From: Curtobacterium sp. 458
Lineage (GTDB): Bacteria; Actinomycetota; Actinomycetes; Actinomycetales; Microbacteriaceae
Reading direction: 5' to 3'
NCBI RefSeq assembly: GCF_030406605.1
Contig: NZ_CP129104.1
Coordinates: 3,424,687-3,488,686 of the forward strand
Length of the DNA stretch: 64,000 nucleotides
Shown one piece after another: positions 25,787 to 36,614 of this stretch. Below the pieces are notes generated by a model. That model did not search any database, was not told where the DNA came from, and was given only the letters and a program-made list of their open reading frames with translations. The stretch's first letter is position 1. Every line of letters begins with the position of its first letter. A program made the position numbers and the translations under genes.

Positions 25787-27286
25787 TCAGCGGGGGCGGT
25801 CGAGGGGCAGGGCGTCGCTCGTCGTCCGCAGGGACTCCTGGCGGAGCTCGAGCTGCGCCACGGCGAGCGCCGCGAGGTCGCGCAGGTTCGCAAGGTCACC
25901 CTCGGTGGCCTCGCGGGGTTTCGCGTCGAGCACCGCGAGCGTGCCGATCGTCGTGCCGTCGTGCTTCACGAGGGGGACGCTCACGAAGAACCGGATGCCG
26001 AGGGGGCCGGTCACGAGCGGGCTCTCCCGCATCTCCGGGTGGGTGGCGCCGTCGGGGATGACGACGGGTTCGGGGACCGGCGCGAACCCGTTGCGGAAGC
26101 TGATCTTGCGCGCCGACGGGTCGACACCCTCGGCGATCCACGACTGGGACCACTCGCGGTCCTCGTCGAGCACCTCGACCAGGGCGATGGGTGCGTCGAA
26201 GAGGCGAGCCGCCATGGCGGTGGTGCGGTGCAGGGCCTCCTCGGGGAGTTCGTCGAGCGTCGCGGGCCGGTCGGCCGTGCCCGCCGGCGCGGGCGCAGCG
26301 TGCGCGCCGGACGGCGCGACGGGGTCCGGAGCGGAGCCACCGGCGGGCGGGACCTGGGTGCCCTGGACCGGCGCGGCGGCCGCCGGGACCTGCGTGACGG
26401 GGGCGGTGGGTGCCTCCAGGCTGTCCGGGTCGACCACCACGTCGGGCGCGGAGGTGTCCGCGATGACGACGTCGCGGAGCATCGCCACGAGCTCGGACCC
26501 GAGCGGCCGGTCGGCCGGGTCCTGCGCCGTCATCGCGCGCAGCGCGGACTTCCAGTGCTCGGGGAGCGGCTCGGGCACGACCGGGTCGCGGGAGAGCCGT
26601 GCGATCGCCGACTCGACGACGGAGCCGGGGAACTCCCGGCGGCGGGTGAAGCACTGGAGCAGGACGAGGCCGAGCGAGTAGACGTCACTCGCGGGTCCGA
26701 CCTCGCCGCCGCGGGCCTGCTCGGGGCTGAGGTAAGCGGCGGTGCCGGTCGTGACGCCGTCGGCGGTGAGTCGTTCGGCGCCCTCCGCGATCGCGATCCC
26801 GAAGTCGGTGAGCCGGGCGCGGGCCCGGTCGGCGTCGTGTCCGTAGTCGACGAGCAGGATGTTCGAGGGCTTGATGTCGCGGTGCACGACCCCGTGCGCG
26901 TGGATGTAGTGCAGCGCCTCGGCCATGTCGAACCCGACCTCGGCGATGTGCCGGACGGCGAGCGGGCCGACCTTCAGCCGCGCCTCGAGGTCCTGTCCGA
27001 CGACGAGCGACATGACGAGGAAGCGCTGCTGCGCACCGTCGGCGTTGGTGAGGACACCGGCGTCGAGGAGGCCGACGAGGTTGTGGTGCTCGAGCGAGGC
27101 CAGCACCCCGAGTTCGGCGTCCTGTCGGGCGATGTCGACCGAACCGGAGTGGAACACCTTGACGGCGACCGGTCGGCGGAGCACTTCGTCGGTGGCCTGG
27201 TAGACGACGGACATGCCGCCCTGGCCGATCGCCCGTTCGACCCGGTACCGGCCGTCGAGGAGCGGCGCTGCGTCGTCGTGCGTCAT
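25787..27286 (-). CDS. Serine/threonine protein kinase with C-terminal GAF domain
   Basis: A 499-residue cytosolic Hanks-type kinase. The Gly-rich loop is IGQGGMSVVYQ, the Lys is in VAVKVF, the catalytic loop is HRDIKPSN, the Mg-binding DFG is in LTDFGIA and the activation segment ends GTAAYLSPEQ. After a Pro/Ala-rich linker (about residues 280-345) comes a GAF domain (about 345-490: TTAMAARLFDAPIALVEVLD, NGFAPVPEPVVIPD, SVPLVKHDGTTIGTLAV). Unlike PknB-type kinases there is no membrane segment or PASTA repeat. The ATG at 27286 has GAGGA upstream. The GAF part could sense a ligand or redox state. Confidence 0.9.
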   Translation of the reverse strand: MTHDDAAPLLDGRYRVERAIGQGGMSVVYQATDEVLRRPVAVKVFHSGSVDIARQDAELGVLASLEHHNLVGLLDAGVLTNADGAQQRFLVMSLVVGQDLEARLKVGPLAVRHIAEVGFDMAEALHYIHAHGVVHRDIKPSNILLVDYGHDADRARARLTDFGIAIAEGAERLTADGVTTGTAAYLSPEQARGGEVGPASDVYSLGLVLLQCFTRRREFPGSVVESAIARLSRDPVVPEPLPEHWKSALRAMTAQDPADRPLGSELVAMLRDVVIADTSAPDVVVDPDSLEAPTAPVTQVPAAAAPVQGTQVPPAGGSAPDPVAPSGAHAAPAPAGTADRPATLDELPEEALHRTTAMAARLFDAPIALVEVLDEDREWSQSWIAEGVDPSARKISFRNGFAPVPEPVVIPDGATHPEMRESPLVTGPLGIRFFVSVPLVKHDGTTIGTLAVLDAKPREATEGDLANLRDLAALAVAQLELRQESLRTTSDALPLDRPR

Positions 27287-27437
27287 GGGGTCCTCGTCGT
27301 CGGGCGGGTGTGACGTTGTATCTTCCCATCCCCGCCGGTCCGGTGCCCGGAACGCTCCGCCCGGCTTCGCGCAGCGGACCGTGCGGCGCGCTGCGGGCGT
27401 AGTCTCGCGGCATCGCAGGTCCGACGAGGGAGTCGCC

Positions 27438-28046
27438 ATGCCCGCACGGTTCGTGTACTGGATGAACGTGTCCGTGGACGGCTTCATCGAGCGCGCGCCC
27501 GGGGAGCACAGCGGCCCGGACGGCCCCGAGTGGGTCAGTATCGACGAGGAGCTGCACCGCGAGTTCAACCGGCGCGCTGCGGCGATGACGCTCTCCGTCG
27601 AGGGCCGCGTCGTGCGGGACATGATGGACCCGTACTGGCCGGACGCCCGCTTCGACGAGTCCCTCCTCCCCATCGAGCGCGAGTACGGCGAGATCTACGT
27701 CGCGCAGCCGAAGGTCCTCGTCTCGCGGACCCGGACGACCGCCGATCACAACACCCGCGTGATCGGGTCCGACGGCCGGGCGATCGAGGCCCTCGCGCGG
27801 ATCCGGCAGGAGACCGAGGGCGACGTCGGGGTCGGTGGGGCGGACCTCGCGTCGCAGTTGCTCGACGCGGGGCTCATCGACGAGTTGCTGCTGTTCACGC
27901 ACCCCGCGGTGCTCGGCGGCGGTCGGCCGTTGTTCGACCCGCCGCGGGCGGGTGAGCGGGCTCCGGTGCGGCTCGGGCTGCTCGAGGAACAGCGCTTCTC
28001 GTCGGGCGTGGTGTTGCGACGGTGGGATGTCCTGCGGTCTCGGTGA
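27438..28046 (+). CDS. Dihydrofolate reductase-family (RibD C-terminal-like) protein
   Basis: A 202-residue reductase-like protein with the DHFR/RibD-C fold: VYWMNVSVDGFIE at the N-terminus, GVGGADLASQLLDAGLIDEL and HPAVLGGGRPLF. Such proteins use NADPH, but their substrates are mostly unknown; they are not the essential folate enzyme. ATG at 27438 follows GAGGGAG. Divergent from the kinase gene with a 151-base gap. Confidence 0.85.
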   Translation: MPARFVYWMNVSVDGFIERAPGEHSGPDGPEWVSIDEELHREFNRRAAAMTLSVEGRVVRDMMDPYWPDARFDESLLPIEREYGEIYVAQPKVLVSRTRTTADHNTRVIGSDGRAIEALARIRQETEGDVGVGGADLASQLLDAGLIDELLLFTHPAVLGGGRPLFDPPRAGERAPVRLGLLEEQRFSSGVVLRRWDVLRSR

Positions 28047-28094
28047 CGTGCAGGCCGGCACGGCGTCGGTGGACCCTCCGACGCACGCCACACC

Positions 28095-28928
28095 TCACCG
28101 CACCCGGGCCCGGTACTCCCCCGGCGCACACCCCCGCGCACGGGTGAAGTGCGCGTAGAAGCTCGACTGCGACCCGAACCCGGCAGCGTGCGCGACCTCG
28201 GCCGTCGTCATCGACGTGGTCGCGAGCAACCGCTGTGCCTCGGCCACCCGGCACCGGGTGAGGTACTCGACGATCGTCGACCCGACGTCCTGCCGGAACA
28301 CCGTCATCGCGTGGTTCGGGTGGAGGTGCGCCGCCGCGGCGACGTCGGCGACCCCGATGGGCTCTCGGAACCGGTCGACCACGAACCGGACCATGTCGAT
28401 CACCCGGTCCATGCCGGCCGGCCCGTGCCCGCCGTCCGGCCGGAGGTCGATCGTGTCCCGGTGGTGCCGGAGCAGTCGACGGACGAACGCCTGCGCCTCG
28501 AGGCCGGCGATCAGCTCGGCCCCGTCGTCGGCGAAGTCACGCTGCCACGACCGGAACATCGACTCGACGTCGCGTCCGGCGGCGATCGCCGGGACGAGCA
28601 CCGGCCGGTTGAGGAGCATCGCGCCGAGGTCGTGGTCGGGCAACCCCCACGCCAGCACGTCCCCGAGCGGGATGTGCGCCCACAGGAAGTCCCCTGATCC
28701 CGCTCCGGCACCCGGCCCCTCGCCGACGAGCTGGTGCGGCGTCCAGCCCCAGAAGAGCGCGACCTCCCCTGCGTGGACGGACACGTCGGTGCCGCCGAAG
28801 CGGTAGTCGAGTCGCCCGTCGAGCACGAGGTTGATCTCGAGGTCGTCGTGCCGGTGGGAGGACAGCATGACGGGCGCCGGGCCGCGATGGCTCCAGTAGG
28901 CCGCTTCCACCGTCTCGACGTCGAGCAC
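28095..28928 (-). CDS. AraC-family regulator, MelR-like
   Basis: A 277-residue activator. The N-terminal cupin (about 15-150) has SSHRHDDLEINLVLDG and HAGEVALFWGWTPH, a sugar-sensing pattern shared with MelR and RhaS-type proteins. The C-terminal AraC double helix-turn-helix (about 180-275) has GVADVAAAAHLHPNHAMTVF and VAHAAGFGSQSSFYAHF. It is divergent from melA (113-base gap), which implies melibiose/alpha-galactoside-dependent control of that gene. Confidence 0.87.
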   Translation of the reverse strand: MLDVETVEAAYWSHRGPAPVMLSSHRHDDLEINLVLDGRLDYRFGGTDVSVHAGEVALFWGWTPHQLVGEGPGAGAGSGDFLWAHIPLGDVLAWGLPDHDLGAMLLNRPVLVPAIAAGRDVESMFRSWQRDFADDGAELIAGLEAQAFVRRLLRHHRDTIDLRPDGGHGPAGMDRVIDMVRFVVDRFREPIGVADVAAAAHLHPNHAMTVFRQDVGSTIVEYLTRCRVAEAQRLLATTSMTTAEVAHAAGFGSQSSFYAHFTRARGCAPGEYRARVR

Positions 28929-29041
28929 GGCCCGAGCCTACGTGAGCGCACCGATGGCCGGACGGCCGCACCGGAGGATCCTGGAACCGTGGCCTCCGAA
29001 GCCGGATGCACCGTCGACGCCCCGTTTCCTAGCGTCGGACC

Positions 29042-30469
29042 ATGACCAAGATCACCATCATCGGCGCCGGCGGCTTCGTCTTCCCCTTCCGCCTCATCGG
29101 CGACCTCGTCAGCTTCCCCGCCCTGCAGGACGCGACCCTGCACCTCATGGACCTCGACGCGGGCAGGGTTGCCCGCACCGCGAACGCCGCCCGTGAGCTG
29201 GTCGCACACCACGGCCTCGGCGTCGAGGTCCTGGAGACCACCGACCGTCGTGAGGCGTTGGCCGACGCCGACGTCGTGATCATCACGTTCCAGGTCGGCG
29301 GCGTCGAGTCCTACCGGTGGGACGTCGAGATCCCGCGGAAGTACGGCATCGACCAGGCGGTCGGCGACACCGTCGGACCCGGTGGGGTGTTCCGGTTCCT
29401 GCGGTCGGTGCGGGCCTACGAGGACATCGCACGCGATGCGCTGGAACTCTGCCCGGACGCGCAGTTCATCAACTACGCGAACCCGATGGCCATGGCCACG
29501 GCCTTCCTCAACGCCAAGGGGCTGCGGACGGTGGGTCTGTGCCACAGCGTGCAGGGCACGACACGGATGCTCGCCCGCACCCTCGACGTCCCCTACGACG
29601 AGATCGAGTACGTCTGCGCCGGCATCAACCACCAGGCGTGGATCCTCGAGTTCAAGCGACGCAGCGGTGAGGACCTGTACCCGCGGCTCCGCGAGGTCAT
29701 GACCGCGAAGCACCAGCGCGGCGTCGCGGCGGCGGACCTGCACGACGACGACGGCGACCACAGCGAGGCCGCGGCCGCCGCGAGCAACTACGAGGGCGGC
29801 AACGAGCAGGTCCGCACGCAGCTCATGCGGTCCTTCGGGTACTTCGAGACGGAGTCGAGCCACCACGCGAGCGAATACGTGCCGTACTTCCGCAAGGACC
29901 CGGAAACGGTGCTCGAGTACATCCCGGAGCGCTGGGACTACTTCGAGATCTGCCTCGCGCACGATGAGCAGGGCGACGTCGACCAGCAGCTCGAGAAGCT
30001 CAAGGCCGACCTGTCGCCGTCCGTCGAGTACGGCGCGAGCATCGTCAACGCGATCGTCACGGGCGTCCCCGCGGTGGTCTACGGCAACGTGCCGAACAAC
30101 ACCGGCGTGATCAGCAACCTCCCCGCGGAGGCCTGTGTCGAGGTCGCCTGCCTCGCCGACGGCAACGGCGTCACCCCGACCTCGTTCGGCGAGCTCCCCC
30201 CGCAGCTCGCGGCCCTCAACCGGACGAACACGAACGTGCAGACCCTTGCCGTCCGCGCGGCGCTGACCGGCGACGTCGAGCACGTGCACCACGCGGTGGC
30301 ACTCGACCCGCTGACGGCCGCGCACCTGACGCTCGACCGCATCGCCGAGATGACCGACGAACTCCTGCACGCCCACGCGGCGCTGCTCCCGGAGTCGTTG
30401 CGTCCGGCGGACGCGGTCGCGGCACCACAGGAGACGACCGGCCTGGAGGCACGCCCCACCCCGGTCTGA
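29042..30469 (+). CDS. melA: Alpha-galactosidase, glycoside hydrolase family 4
   Basis: A 475-residue NAD- and Mn-dependent GH4 enzyme that hydrolyses alpha-galactosides through an oxidation-elimination mechanism. The NAD site is ITIIGAGGFVFPFRLIGDL. The GH4 metal-binding Cys-His motif reads LCHSVQGT, and the second signature is AGINHQAWILEF. The CHSVQ form is the MelA/AglA subclass rather than the phospho-glucosidase one. It is cytoplasmic and no transporter gene adjoins it. Length is usual for the family. An AraC gene lies upstream in the opposite direction and a hairpin follows. Confidence 0.92.
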   Translation: MTKITIIGAGGFVFPFRLIGDLVSFPALQDATLHLMDLDAGRVARTANAARELVAHHGLGVEVLETTDRREALADADVVIITFQVGGVESYRWDVEIPRKYGIDQAVGDTVGPGGVFRFLRSVRAYEDIARDALELCPDAQFINYANPMAMATAFLNAKGLRTVGLCHSVQGTTRMLARTLDVPYDEIEYVCAGINHQAWILEFKRRSGEDLYPRLREVMTAKHQRGVAAADLHDDDGDHSEAAAAASNYEGGNEQVRTQLMRSFGYFETESSHHASEYVPYFRKDPETVLEYIPERWDYFEICLAHDEQGDVDQQLEKLKADLSPSVEYGASIVNAIVTGVPAVVYGNVPNNTGVISNLPAEACVEVACLADGNGVTPTSFGELPPQLAALNRTNTNVQTLAVRAALTGDVEHVHHAVALDPLTAAHLTLDRIAEMTDELLHAHAALLPESLRPADAVAAPQETTGLEARPTPV

Positions 30470-30485
30470 ACGGTCGCGCCCGAGC

Positions 30486-30509
30486 GGGCGGGCGGGGCGG
30501 AACCCGCCC
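30486..30509. terminator. Bidirectional terminator between melA and the esterase gene
   Basis: GGGCGGG (30486-30492) pairs with CCCGCCC (30503-30509). It separates two convergent genes. Confidence 0.55.
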
Positions 30510-30520
30510 ACCCGACTCCG

Positions 30521-31315
30521 TCAGTCCGCCAGCAGGAACGCCGCGAACCGCTCGATGGTCCGGAACGCCGCGGCGCTGCCCTCGTCGTTCAGGTGCCCGT
30601 GGAACGTCCCCGGCTCGACCGCGTAGCTCACGGCGACACCCGCAGCCCGCAGCTCCTCTGCGAACGCCGCACCGCTCGCCCGCAGGTCGTCCCGCTCGGA
30701 GTCGACGATGCAGGTCGGCGGGTACCCCGTGAGGTCCGCCCCGCCCGCGAACACCCCGTCGCCGGCGCCGTGGGCGTGGTTCGCGTTCATCTGCCGCACC
30801 GCCTCCGGAGCGAAGCGTCGTGCCGGGTCGACGCCGACCATCGCCGCCGCGAGCTCGTCGGACAGCGGCGGCAGCTCGGCGTGCACGGTCGGGTACGCGA
30901 GCAGGACCTGCCTCGGGGCCTCGCCGTCGGCGACGAGCCGGAGCGCTGCGGAGGCCGTGATCGAGGCCCCGGCGCTCGCTCCCCCGATCGCCCAGTCCCG
31001 GCCCCCGTTGTCGAGGGACGCATCGCCGCGGACGGTGGCGAGGACGTGCCGCACCTCGTCCTGCGGCACCGGGAAGTGCACGCCGTCGGGGCGCTCGTCG
31101 CTCGGCGCGAGGCGGTACTCGACCTCGACGGTCGTGACGCCGCGGGCAGCGAGCTCGCGGGCGGTCTGCACGGACTCGGGCATGTCGAGGTCGCCGAACA
31201 TGAACCCGCCACCGTGCGACCAGACGAGTGCGGCGCGCGCGGGGCCGTCGGTGGTGTGGACCCGGATGCGCAGCGGCCCGTGGGGTCCGTCGAGGGTGCG
31301 TTCGGTCGTCGTCAT
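30521..31315 (-). CDS. Alpha/beta hydrolase fold-3 (HSL-family) esterase
   Basis: A 264-residue carboxylesterase of the hormone-sensitive lipase family. The oxyanion-hole motif is SHGGGFMFGDLD, the nucleophile is in GGASAGASIT (G-x-S-x-G), the catalytic Asp is in VDSERDDLRASG and the His in GTFHGHLND. It lacks a signal peptide, so it acts inside the cell. Some members hydrolyse small acyl or aryl esters. It stands alone, with palindromic repeats at its upstream side. Confidence 0.88.
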   Translation of the reverse strand: MTTTERTLDGPHGPLRIRVHTTDGPARAALVWSHGGGFMFGDLDMPESVQTARELAARGVTTVEVEYRLAPSDERPDGVHFPVPQDEVRHVLATVRGDASLDNGGRDWAIGGASAGASITASAALRLVADGEAPRQVLLAYPTVHAELPPLSDELAAAMVGVDPARRFAPEAVRQMNANHAHGAGDGVFAGGADLTGYPPTCIVDSERDDLRASGAAFAEELRAAGVAVSYAVEPGTFHGHLNDEGSAAAFRTIERFAAFLLAD

Positions 31316-31414
31316 GTCGTGTCGTCCTCGTCACGTCGGGTCGCGGGTCGGCGGCGGTGCGTGCCGTCACGGTACCGGACGACGGCGGCGCGCTGCGCCG
31401 GCAGCGGGCGGTCT

Positions 31415-31540
31415 GGAGGCACGGTGCAGGTGAGCAGGTCCGCGCACCGGCACCGCGTACCGGCACCGCGTACCGGCACCGCGTACCGGCCTGGAGGCGC
31501 GGTGCAGGTGAGCGGGTCCGCGCACCGGCACCGTGCCTCC
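31415..31540. repeat. Palindromic repeat cluster with 13-bp tandem repeats
   Basis: The unit GGAGGC[A/G]CGGTGC occurs at 31415-31427 and 31493-31505. Its inverted copy GCACCGTGCCTCC lies at 31528-31540. Between the two forward units the 13-mer GGCACCGCGTACC is repeated three times (31449-31487) plus 3 bases. The same arms form the perfect palindrome at 62025-62070. It fills the gap between the esterase and the DHA2 exporter (31316-31546). Confidence 0.75.
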
Positions 31541-31546
31541 CGTCCG

Positions 31547-33001
31547 TCACGCCGCGACGCGGCCGCTGCGCGACCGCAGCAGACCGGCGACGACGATGCC
31601 TGCCGCGAGCGCCGTCAGGAGGACCCCTGAGACGGTGAGTCCGTCCTGGAAGTCGGCGAGCCGGGCCGCCGACGAGGCGCCGGCGGTGATGCTCCCCGGG
31701 ACGAGCGCGGCGAGGACCGTCCCGACGACGGCCGTGCCGGCGCCGGTCGCGACCTCGCTGGACGTGTCGACGAGGGCGGCGCCGATGGACGTGCGGTCTG
31801 CCGGGAGGCCGTGCAGGACGTCGTTGCCGGCGACCGCGCCGACCACCCGCATGCCCGCCCCGACGAGGACGAGGGCGACGGCGATCCAGGCGTAGCCGGC
31901 ACGGCTGCCGGCGGCGGCGACGGCGAGGCCCGCGACGACGGCGGCGGCGCTCGTCCAAGCGGCGGTGCCGGTGCCGACCCGCTCGACGAACGGACCGACG
32001 AACCGGCCGCCGACGAGCAGGACGACGACCATCGGCAGCATCGCGATCGCCGCGGCGGAGGGCGCCCAGCCCCAGACGTACTGGAGCTGCAGGGTCGTCA
32101 GGTAGGTGAGGCCGGACACGGCGAGGCCAGCGGCGGCCTTGTACGCCAGGCCGCTCGCGACCAGGGGGCGGGCGAGCAGGGCGAGGTCGAGGAGCGGACG
32201 GGCCGCCGCGCGCTCGCGCCACACGAACGCCCCCGCGGCGACGATCGTGGCGACGAGGGCTGCGCTGCCGACGGCGGGCCCGGCTTCGACGAACGCCGTC
32301 GGGGTGAGGAGCGCACCGACGAGCGTGACGGTGCCGAGGACGGCCCCGGCGACGTCGATGCGGTCGGCGTGGAGGTCCTCCGGGCGGTCGGCGCCGATGC
32401 CGGCGCGGATGCCCACGATCGCGAGCACGGCGACCGGGACGTCGACGAGCAGCAGCGCCTGCCAGGGGACGACCGCGAGCGCGAAGCCGCCGGCGGTGGG
32501 ACCGACCGCGTAGCCGACGAGGCCCGCCGTGGAGATGACGGTGAGGGCGCGGATGCGGAGGTCCTGCCGGTCGAACAGCCGGAACGCCAGAGCCATCGAG
32601 CCGGGGGTGGTCATGGCGGCGGCGAGGCCGGTGACCGCTCGGACCGCGATGAGTTCGCCCGGCGTGTGCACGAGGGCGGTGGCCGCGCTGGCGACGGCGA
32701 GCAGGACGAGGCCCGTGAGCATCACCCGGCGGCGGCCGAAGCGGTCGGCGACGGCGCCGAAGAGGAGCATCGTGGCGCCGAACACGACCGAGTACGCGCT
32801 GGTCACCCACTGGAGGCCGACGGTGGAGGCGTGGAGCTCACGGCCGATGGTGGGCAGCGCGACGGTGAGGACGGCGTTGTCGAGCATCTCGAACAGGAAC
32901 ACCGCGGACAGGCCGGCGAGAGCGAGCCAGGCGTCACTGAGACGGGCGGGGGCTGGGGGCGCCGTGCGGGCGGGGGCCGTGGGCCGGGACGTGACGGACA
33001 T
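31547..33001 (-). CDS. MFS drug/proton exporter, DHA2 (14-helix) family
   Basis: A 484-residue proton-driven multidrug exporter. Helix 1 has FLFEMLDNAVLTVALPTIG (the L-D-x-x-x-x-x-V-A-L-P motif of DHA2). The loop motif A is GAVADRFGRRRVM and motif C is GYAVGPTAGGFAL. The number of hydrophobic stretches fits 14 helices and the length is normal. The closest known types are EmrB/QacA-like. No TetR gene adjoins it; it is preceded at 120 bases by the acyl-CoA ligase gene on the same strand. Confidence 0.88.
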   Translation of the reverse strand: MSVTSRPTAPARTAPPAPARLSDAWLALAGLSAVFLFEMLDNAVLTVALPTIGRELHASTVGLQWVTSAYSVVFGATMLLFGAVADRFGRRRVMLTGLVLLAVASAATALVHTPGELIAVRAVTGLAAAMTTPGSMALAFRLFDRQDLRIRALTVISTAGLVGYAVGPTAGGFALAVVPWQALLLVDVPVAVLAIVGIRAGIGADRPEDLHADRIDVAGAVLGTVTLVGALLTPTAFVEAGPAVGSAALVATIVAAGAFVWRERAAARPLLDLALLARPLVASGLAYKAAAGLAVSGLTYLTTLQLQYVWGWAPSAAAIAMLPMVVVLLVGGRFVGPFVERVGTGTAAWTSAAAVVAGLAVAAAGSRAGYAWIAVALVLVGAGMRVVGAVAGNDVLHGLPADRTSIGAALVDTSSEVATGAGTAVVGTVLAALVPGSITAGASSAARLADFQDGLTVSGVLLTALAAGIVVAGLLRSRSGRVAA

Positions 33002-33121
33002 CGGGACTCCTTCGTGGTGAAGAAGTAGCGGCCCGTTCGGTGCCGTGTCCGTGCGCCCTCTCGGGCGGTTTTCCCTCTGGGGTGAGTGTCACACGCCGGC
33101 GGTGCCGGCGCAAACCGCGGG

Positions 33122-34774
<1,653 letters not shown>

Positions 34775-34814
34775 ACCGGTCTCTCATCTCCGTCGACGGA
34801 CGCGTGGCCCGATC

Positions 34815-35804
34815 CTACGGCCGCCGCTCGGACGGCGTTCCGTCGCCGCGGTCCCCACGGGCGCGTCGCAGCGTCTCGCTCGGCGCCTCGCCGAACCGCT
34901 CCGCGTAGTTCGCGGCGAAGCGGCCGAAGTGGCCGAAGCGCCACCGTCGGGCGACGTCGCGGACGTGCGTCCCCGGCTCGGCGAAGCGGAGGTCGGTGCG
35001 GGCGCCGTCGAGCCGCTCGGCACGCAGCCGTTCCATCGGGGTCTCGTCGAACCGGCGGCGGAACGCGCTCTGCAGCCCGCGTTCGCTCAGCCCGACCGCT
35101 GCCGCGATGTCGCGGAGGACGATCGGGTCCGCGGCGTGCTCGTGCACCCAGTGGGCGGCGCGGAGCGCTGCCGAGGACGGCTCCTCCGGGTCCGCGCCGA
35201 GCAGCGGGAACGCGTCGACGACCGACGCGGCGATCTCGGCGTTGAGTTCGTCGCGGTGTGCGCCGTCGACCTGTTCATCGGTCAGCGCGGCGGCGCGGTT
35301 GCGGAGGATCGCGCGGAGGGGTCCGAGCGCGGACGCGATGTCCGGCTGCTGGCCGAACACGAGTGGGCCGTGCACGACCTGGTCCCGCCGGGCGAGGGCC
35401 TGCCGGAGGATCCGGTCGGACAGGTGCAGCATGGTGATCTTGCGGGTGTCCGCGGTGAACCGGTAGGGCACGGAGGCCGAGAGCACCACGGGGTGCCCGG
35501 GCTCGGCCGTGAGGGTCGAGCCGTCCGTGCAGTCCTCGATGGTGGCGGTGCCGTCGCCGATCCAGAAGACGATGTGGTCCGGGCGGGGGTCGAGCCGGCC
35601 CGAGCGGGTGCCCTCGACCTCGGCGCCGCGCATCGACACGTCGGCGTCACCGGCTCCCACGTACCGGTAGGCCTCGAGCGCGCCGCCGACGCCGTCCACG
35701 ATCCCGTAGGTGCGGTCGATCTCGGGGCTGCGGTTCTCGCTGATGGTCTCGACACGGAAGCGACGGAAGGACGGGGTGCCCTCCCCCGGTGCCGTGGATC
35801 CCAT
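34815..35804 (-). CDS. AraC-family transcriptional regulator
   Basis: A 329-residue regulator with a C-terminal AraC DNA-binding domain (about 225-325: IVLRDIAAAVGLSERGLQSA, then VRDVARRWRFGHFGRFAANY) and an N-terminal AraC-binding-like domain. The ATG at 35804 is preferred because the upstream open reading (to 35885) reads as non-protein sequence and overlaps the end of the response regulator region. It is 41 bases downstream-oriented towards the ligase gene on the same strand, so it may control that gene. Ligand unknown. Confidence 0.82.
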   Translation of the reverse strand: MGSTAPGEGTPSFRRFRVETISENRSPEIDRTYGIVDGVGGALEAYRYVGAGDADVSMRGAEVEGTRSGRLDPRPDHIVFWIGDGTATIEDCTDGSTLTAEPGHPVVLSASVPYRFTADTRKITMLHLSDRILRQALARRDQVVHGPLVFGQQPDIASALGPLRAILRNRAAALTDEQVDGAHRDELNAEIAASVVDAFPLLGADPEEPSSAALRAAHWVHEHAADPIVLRDIAAAVGLSERGLQSAFRRRFDETPMERLRAERLDGARTDLRFAEPGTHVRDVARRWRFGHFGRFAANYAERFGEAPSETLRRARGDRGDGTPSERRP

Positions 35805-35888
35805 GGGGGCATCATGGCAGATCGCGTCGCGCCGCTCGGGACGACGCCCCGAGTTGGTCGGGGCGACGCGGTCGGGGTGTCGCACTGG

Positions 35889-36614
35889 TCAGGGCACCGG
35901 TGCCAGCCGGTAGAGCACCTGCGGGCGTCCCCGCCGACCGTAGCGGTGCGCGAGGTCGATCGCGCCCGTCGCGACCAGGTGGTCGAGGTACCGCCGCGCC
36001 GTCGCCCGCGACGTCCCAGTGGCTGCCGCGACCTCGTCGGCCGACCGGGCGACCGCGGGGTCGAGCGCCGCGACGACCCGTTCGAGCGTCGGCGCGCTCA
36101 CGCCCTTGGGCAGCGCCTGACCTGTGTGCGCCGCAGCGCCCCGCGCGGGTACGGGTACCCGCACCGAACCGGTGGCGAGCAGCCGGTCGACGTCGCCCTG
36201 CCCCATCGGCACGGCGCGCTGCGGGGTCTCCCGTCCGCGACGCTCGGCGGCGTACGCACGGAGCCGGTCCTGCAGCGCTTCGCGGTCGAACGGCTTCATG
36301 AGGTAGCCGACCGGGTGCGCGGCGAGTGCCTGTCGGACGGTGACCTGGTCGCGCGACGAGCTCACGACCAGGACGTCGGTGGCCTCGACACCCGCGAGGC
36401 GCATGCGGTGCAGGACCTCGACACCGCTGATGTCGGGCAGGCGCATGTCGAGGAGCACCAGGTCGACGCCGTGCTCGACGTGGGCGAGCGCGGCGCTGCC
36501 GGACGCTGCGGCACCGACCACCTCGAACCCCTCGGTCGCGGCGACCCACCGCACGTGCAGCGCGCGGGCACCGGCGTCGTCGTCGACGACGAGCACGCGG
36601 ACCGGCGGCGTCAC
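35889..36614 (-). CDS. CitB/DcuR-family response regulator for the Tct system
   Basis: A 241-residue response regulator. The receiver domain (1-120) has the acidic pocket VLVVDDDAGAR, phospho-acceptor Asp in VLLDMRLPDISG, and the conserved Lys in GYLMKPFDRE. The C-terminal part has the CitB-type helix-turn-helix (RSADEVAAATGTSRATARRY) plus a wing (GRRGRPQVLYRL). The GTG at 36614 overlaps the kinase stop (GTGA). The adjoining tctCBA genes make tricarboxylate uptake the likely target. Confidence 0.87.
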   Translation of the reverse strand: MTPPVRVLVVDDDAGARALHVRWVAATEGFEVVGAAASGSAALAHVEHGVDLVLLDMRLPDISGVEVLHRMRLAGVEATDVLVVSSSRDQVTVRQALAAHPVGYLMKPFDREALQDRLRAYAAERRGRETPQRAVPMGQGDVDRLLATGSVRVPVPARGAAAHTGQALPKGVSAPTLERVVAALDPAVARSADEVAAATGTSRATARRYLDHLVATGAIDLAHRYGRRGRPQVLYRLAPVP

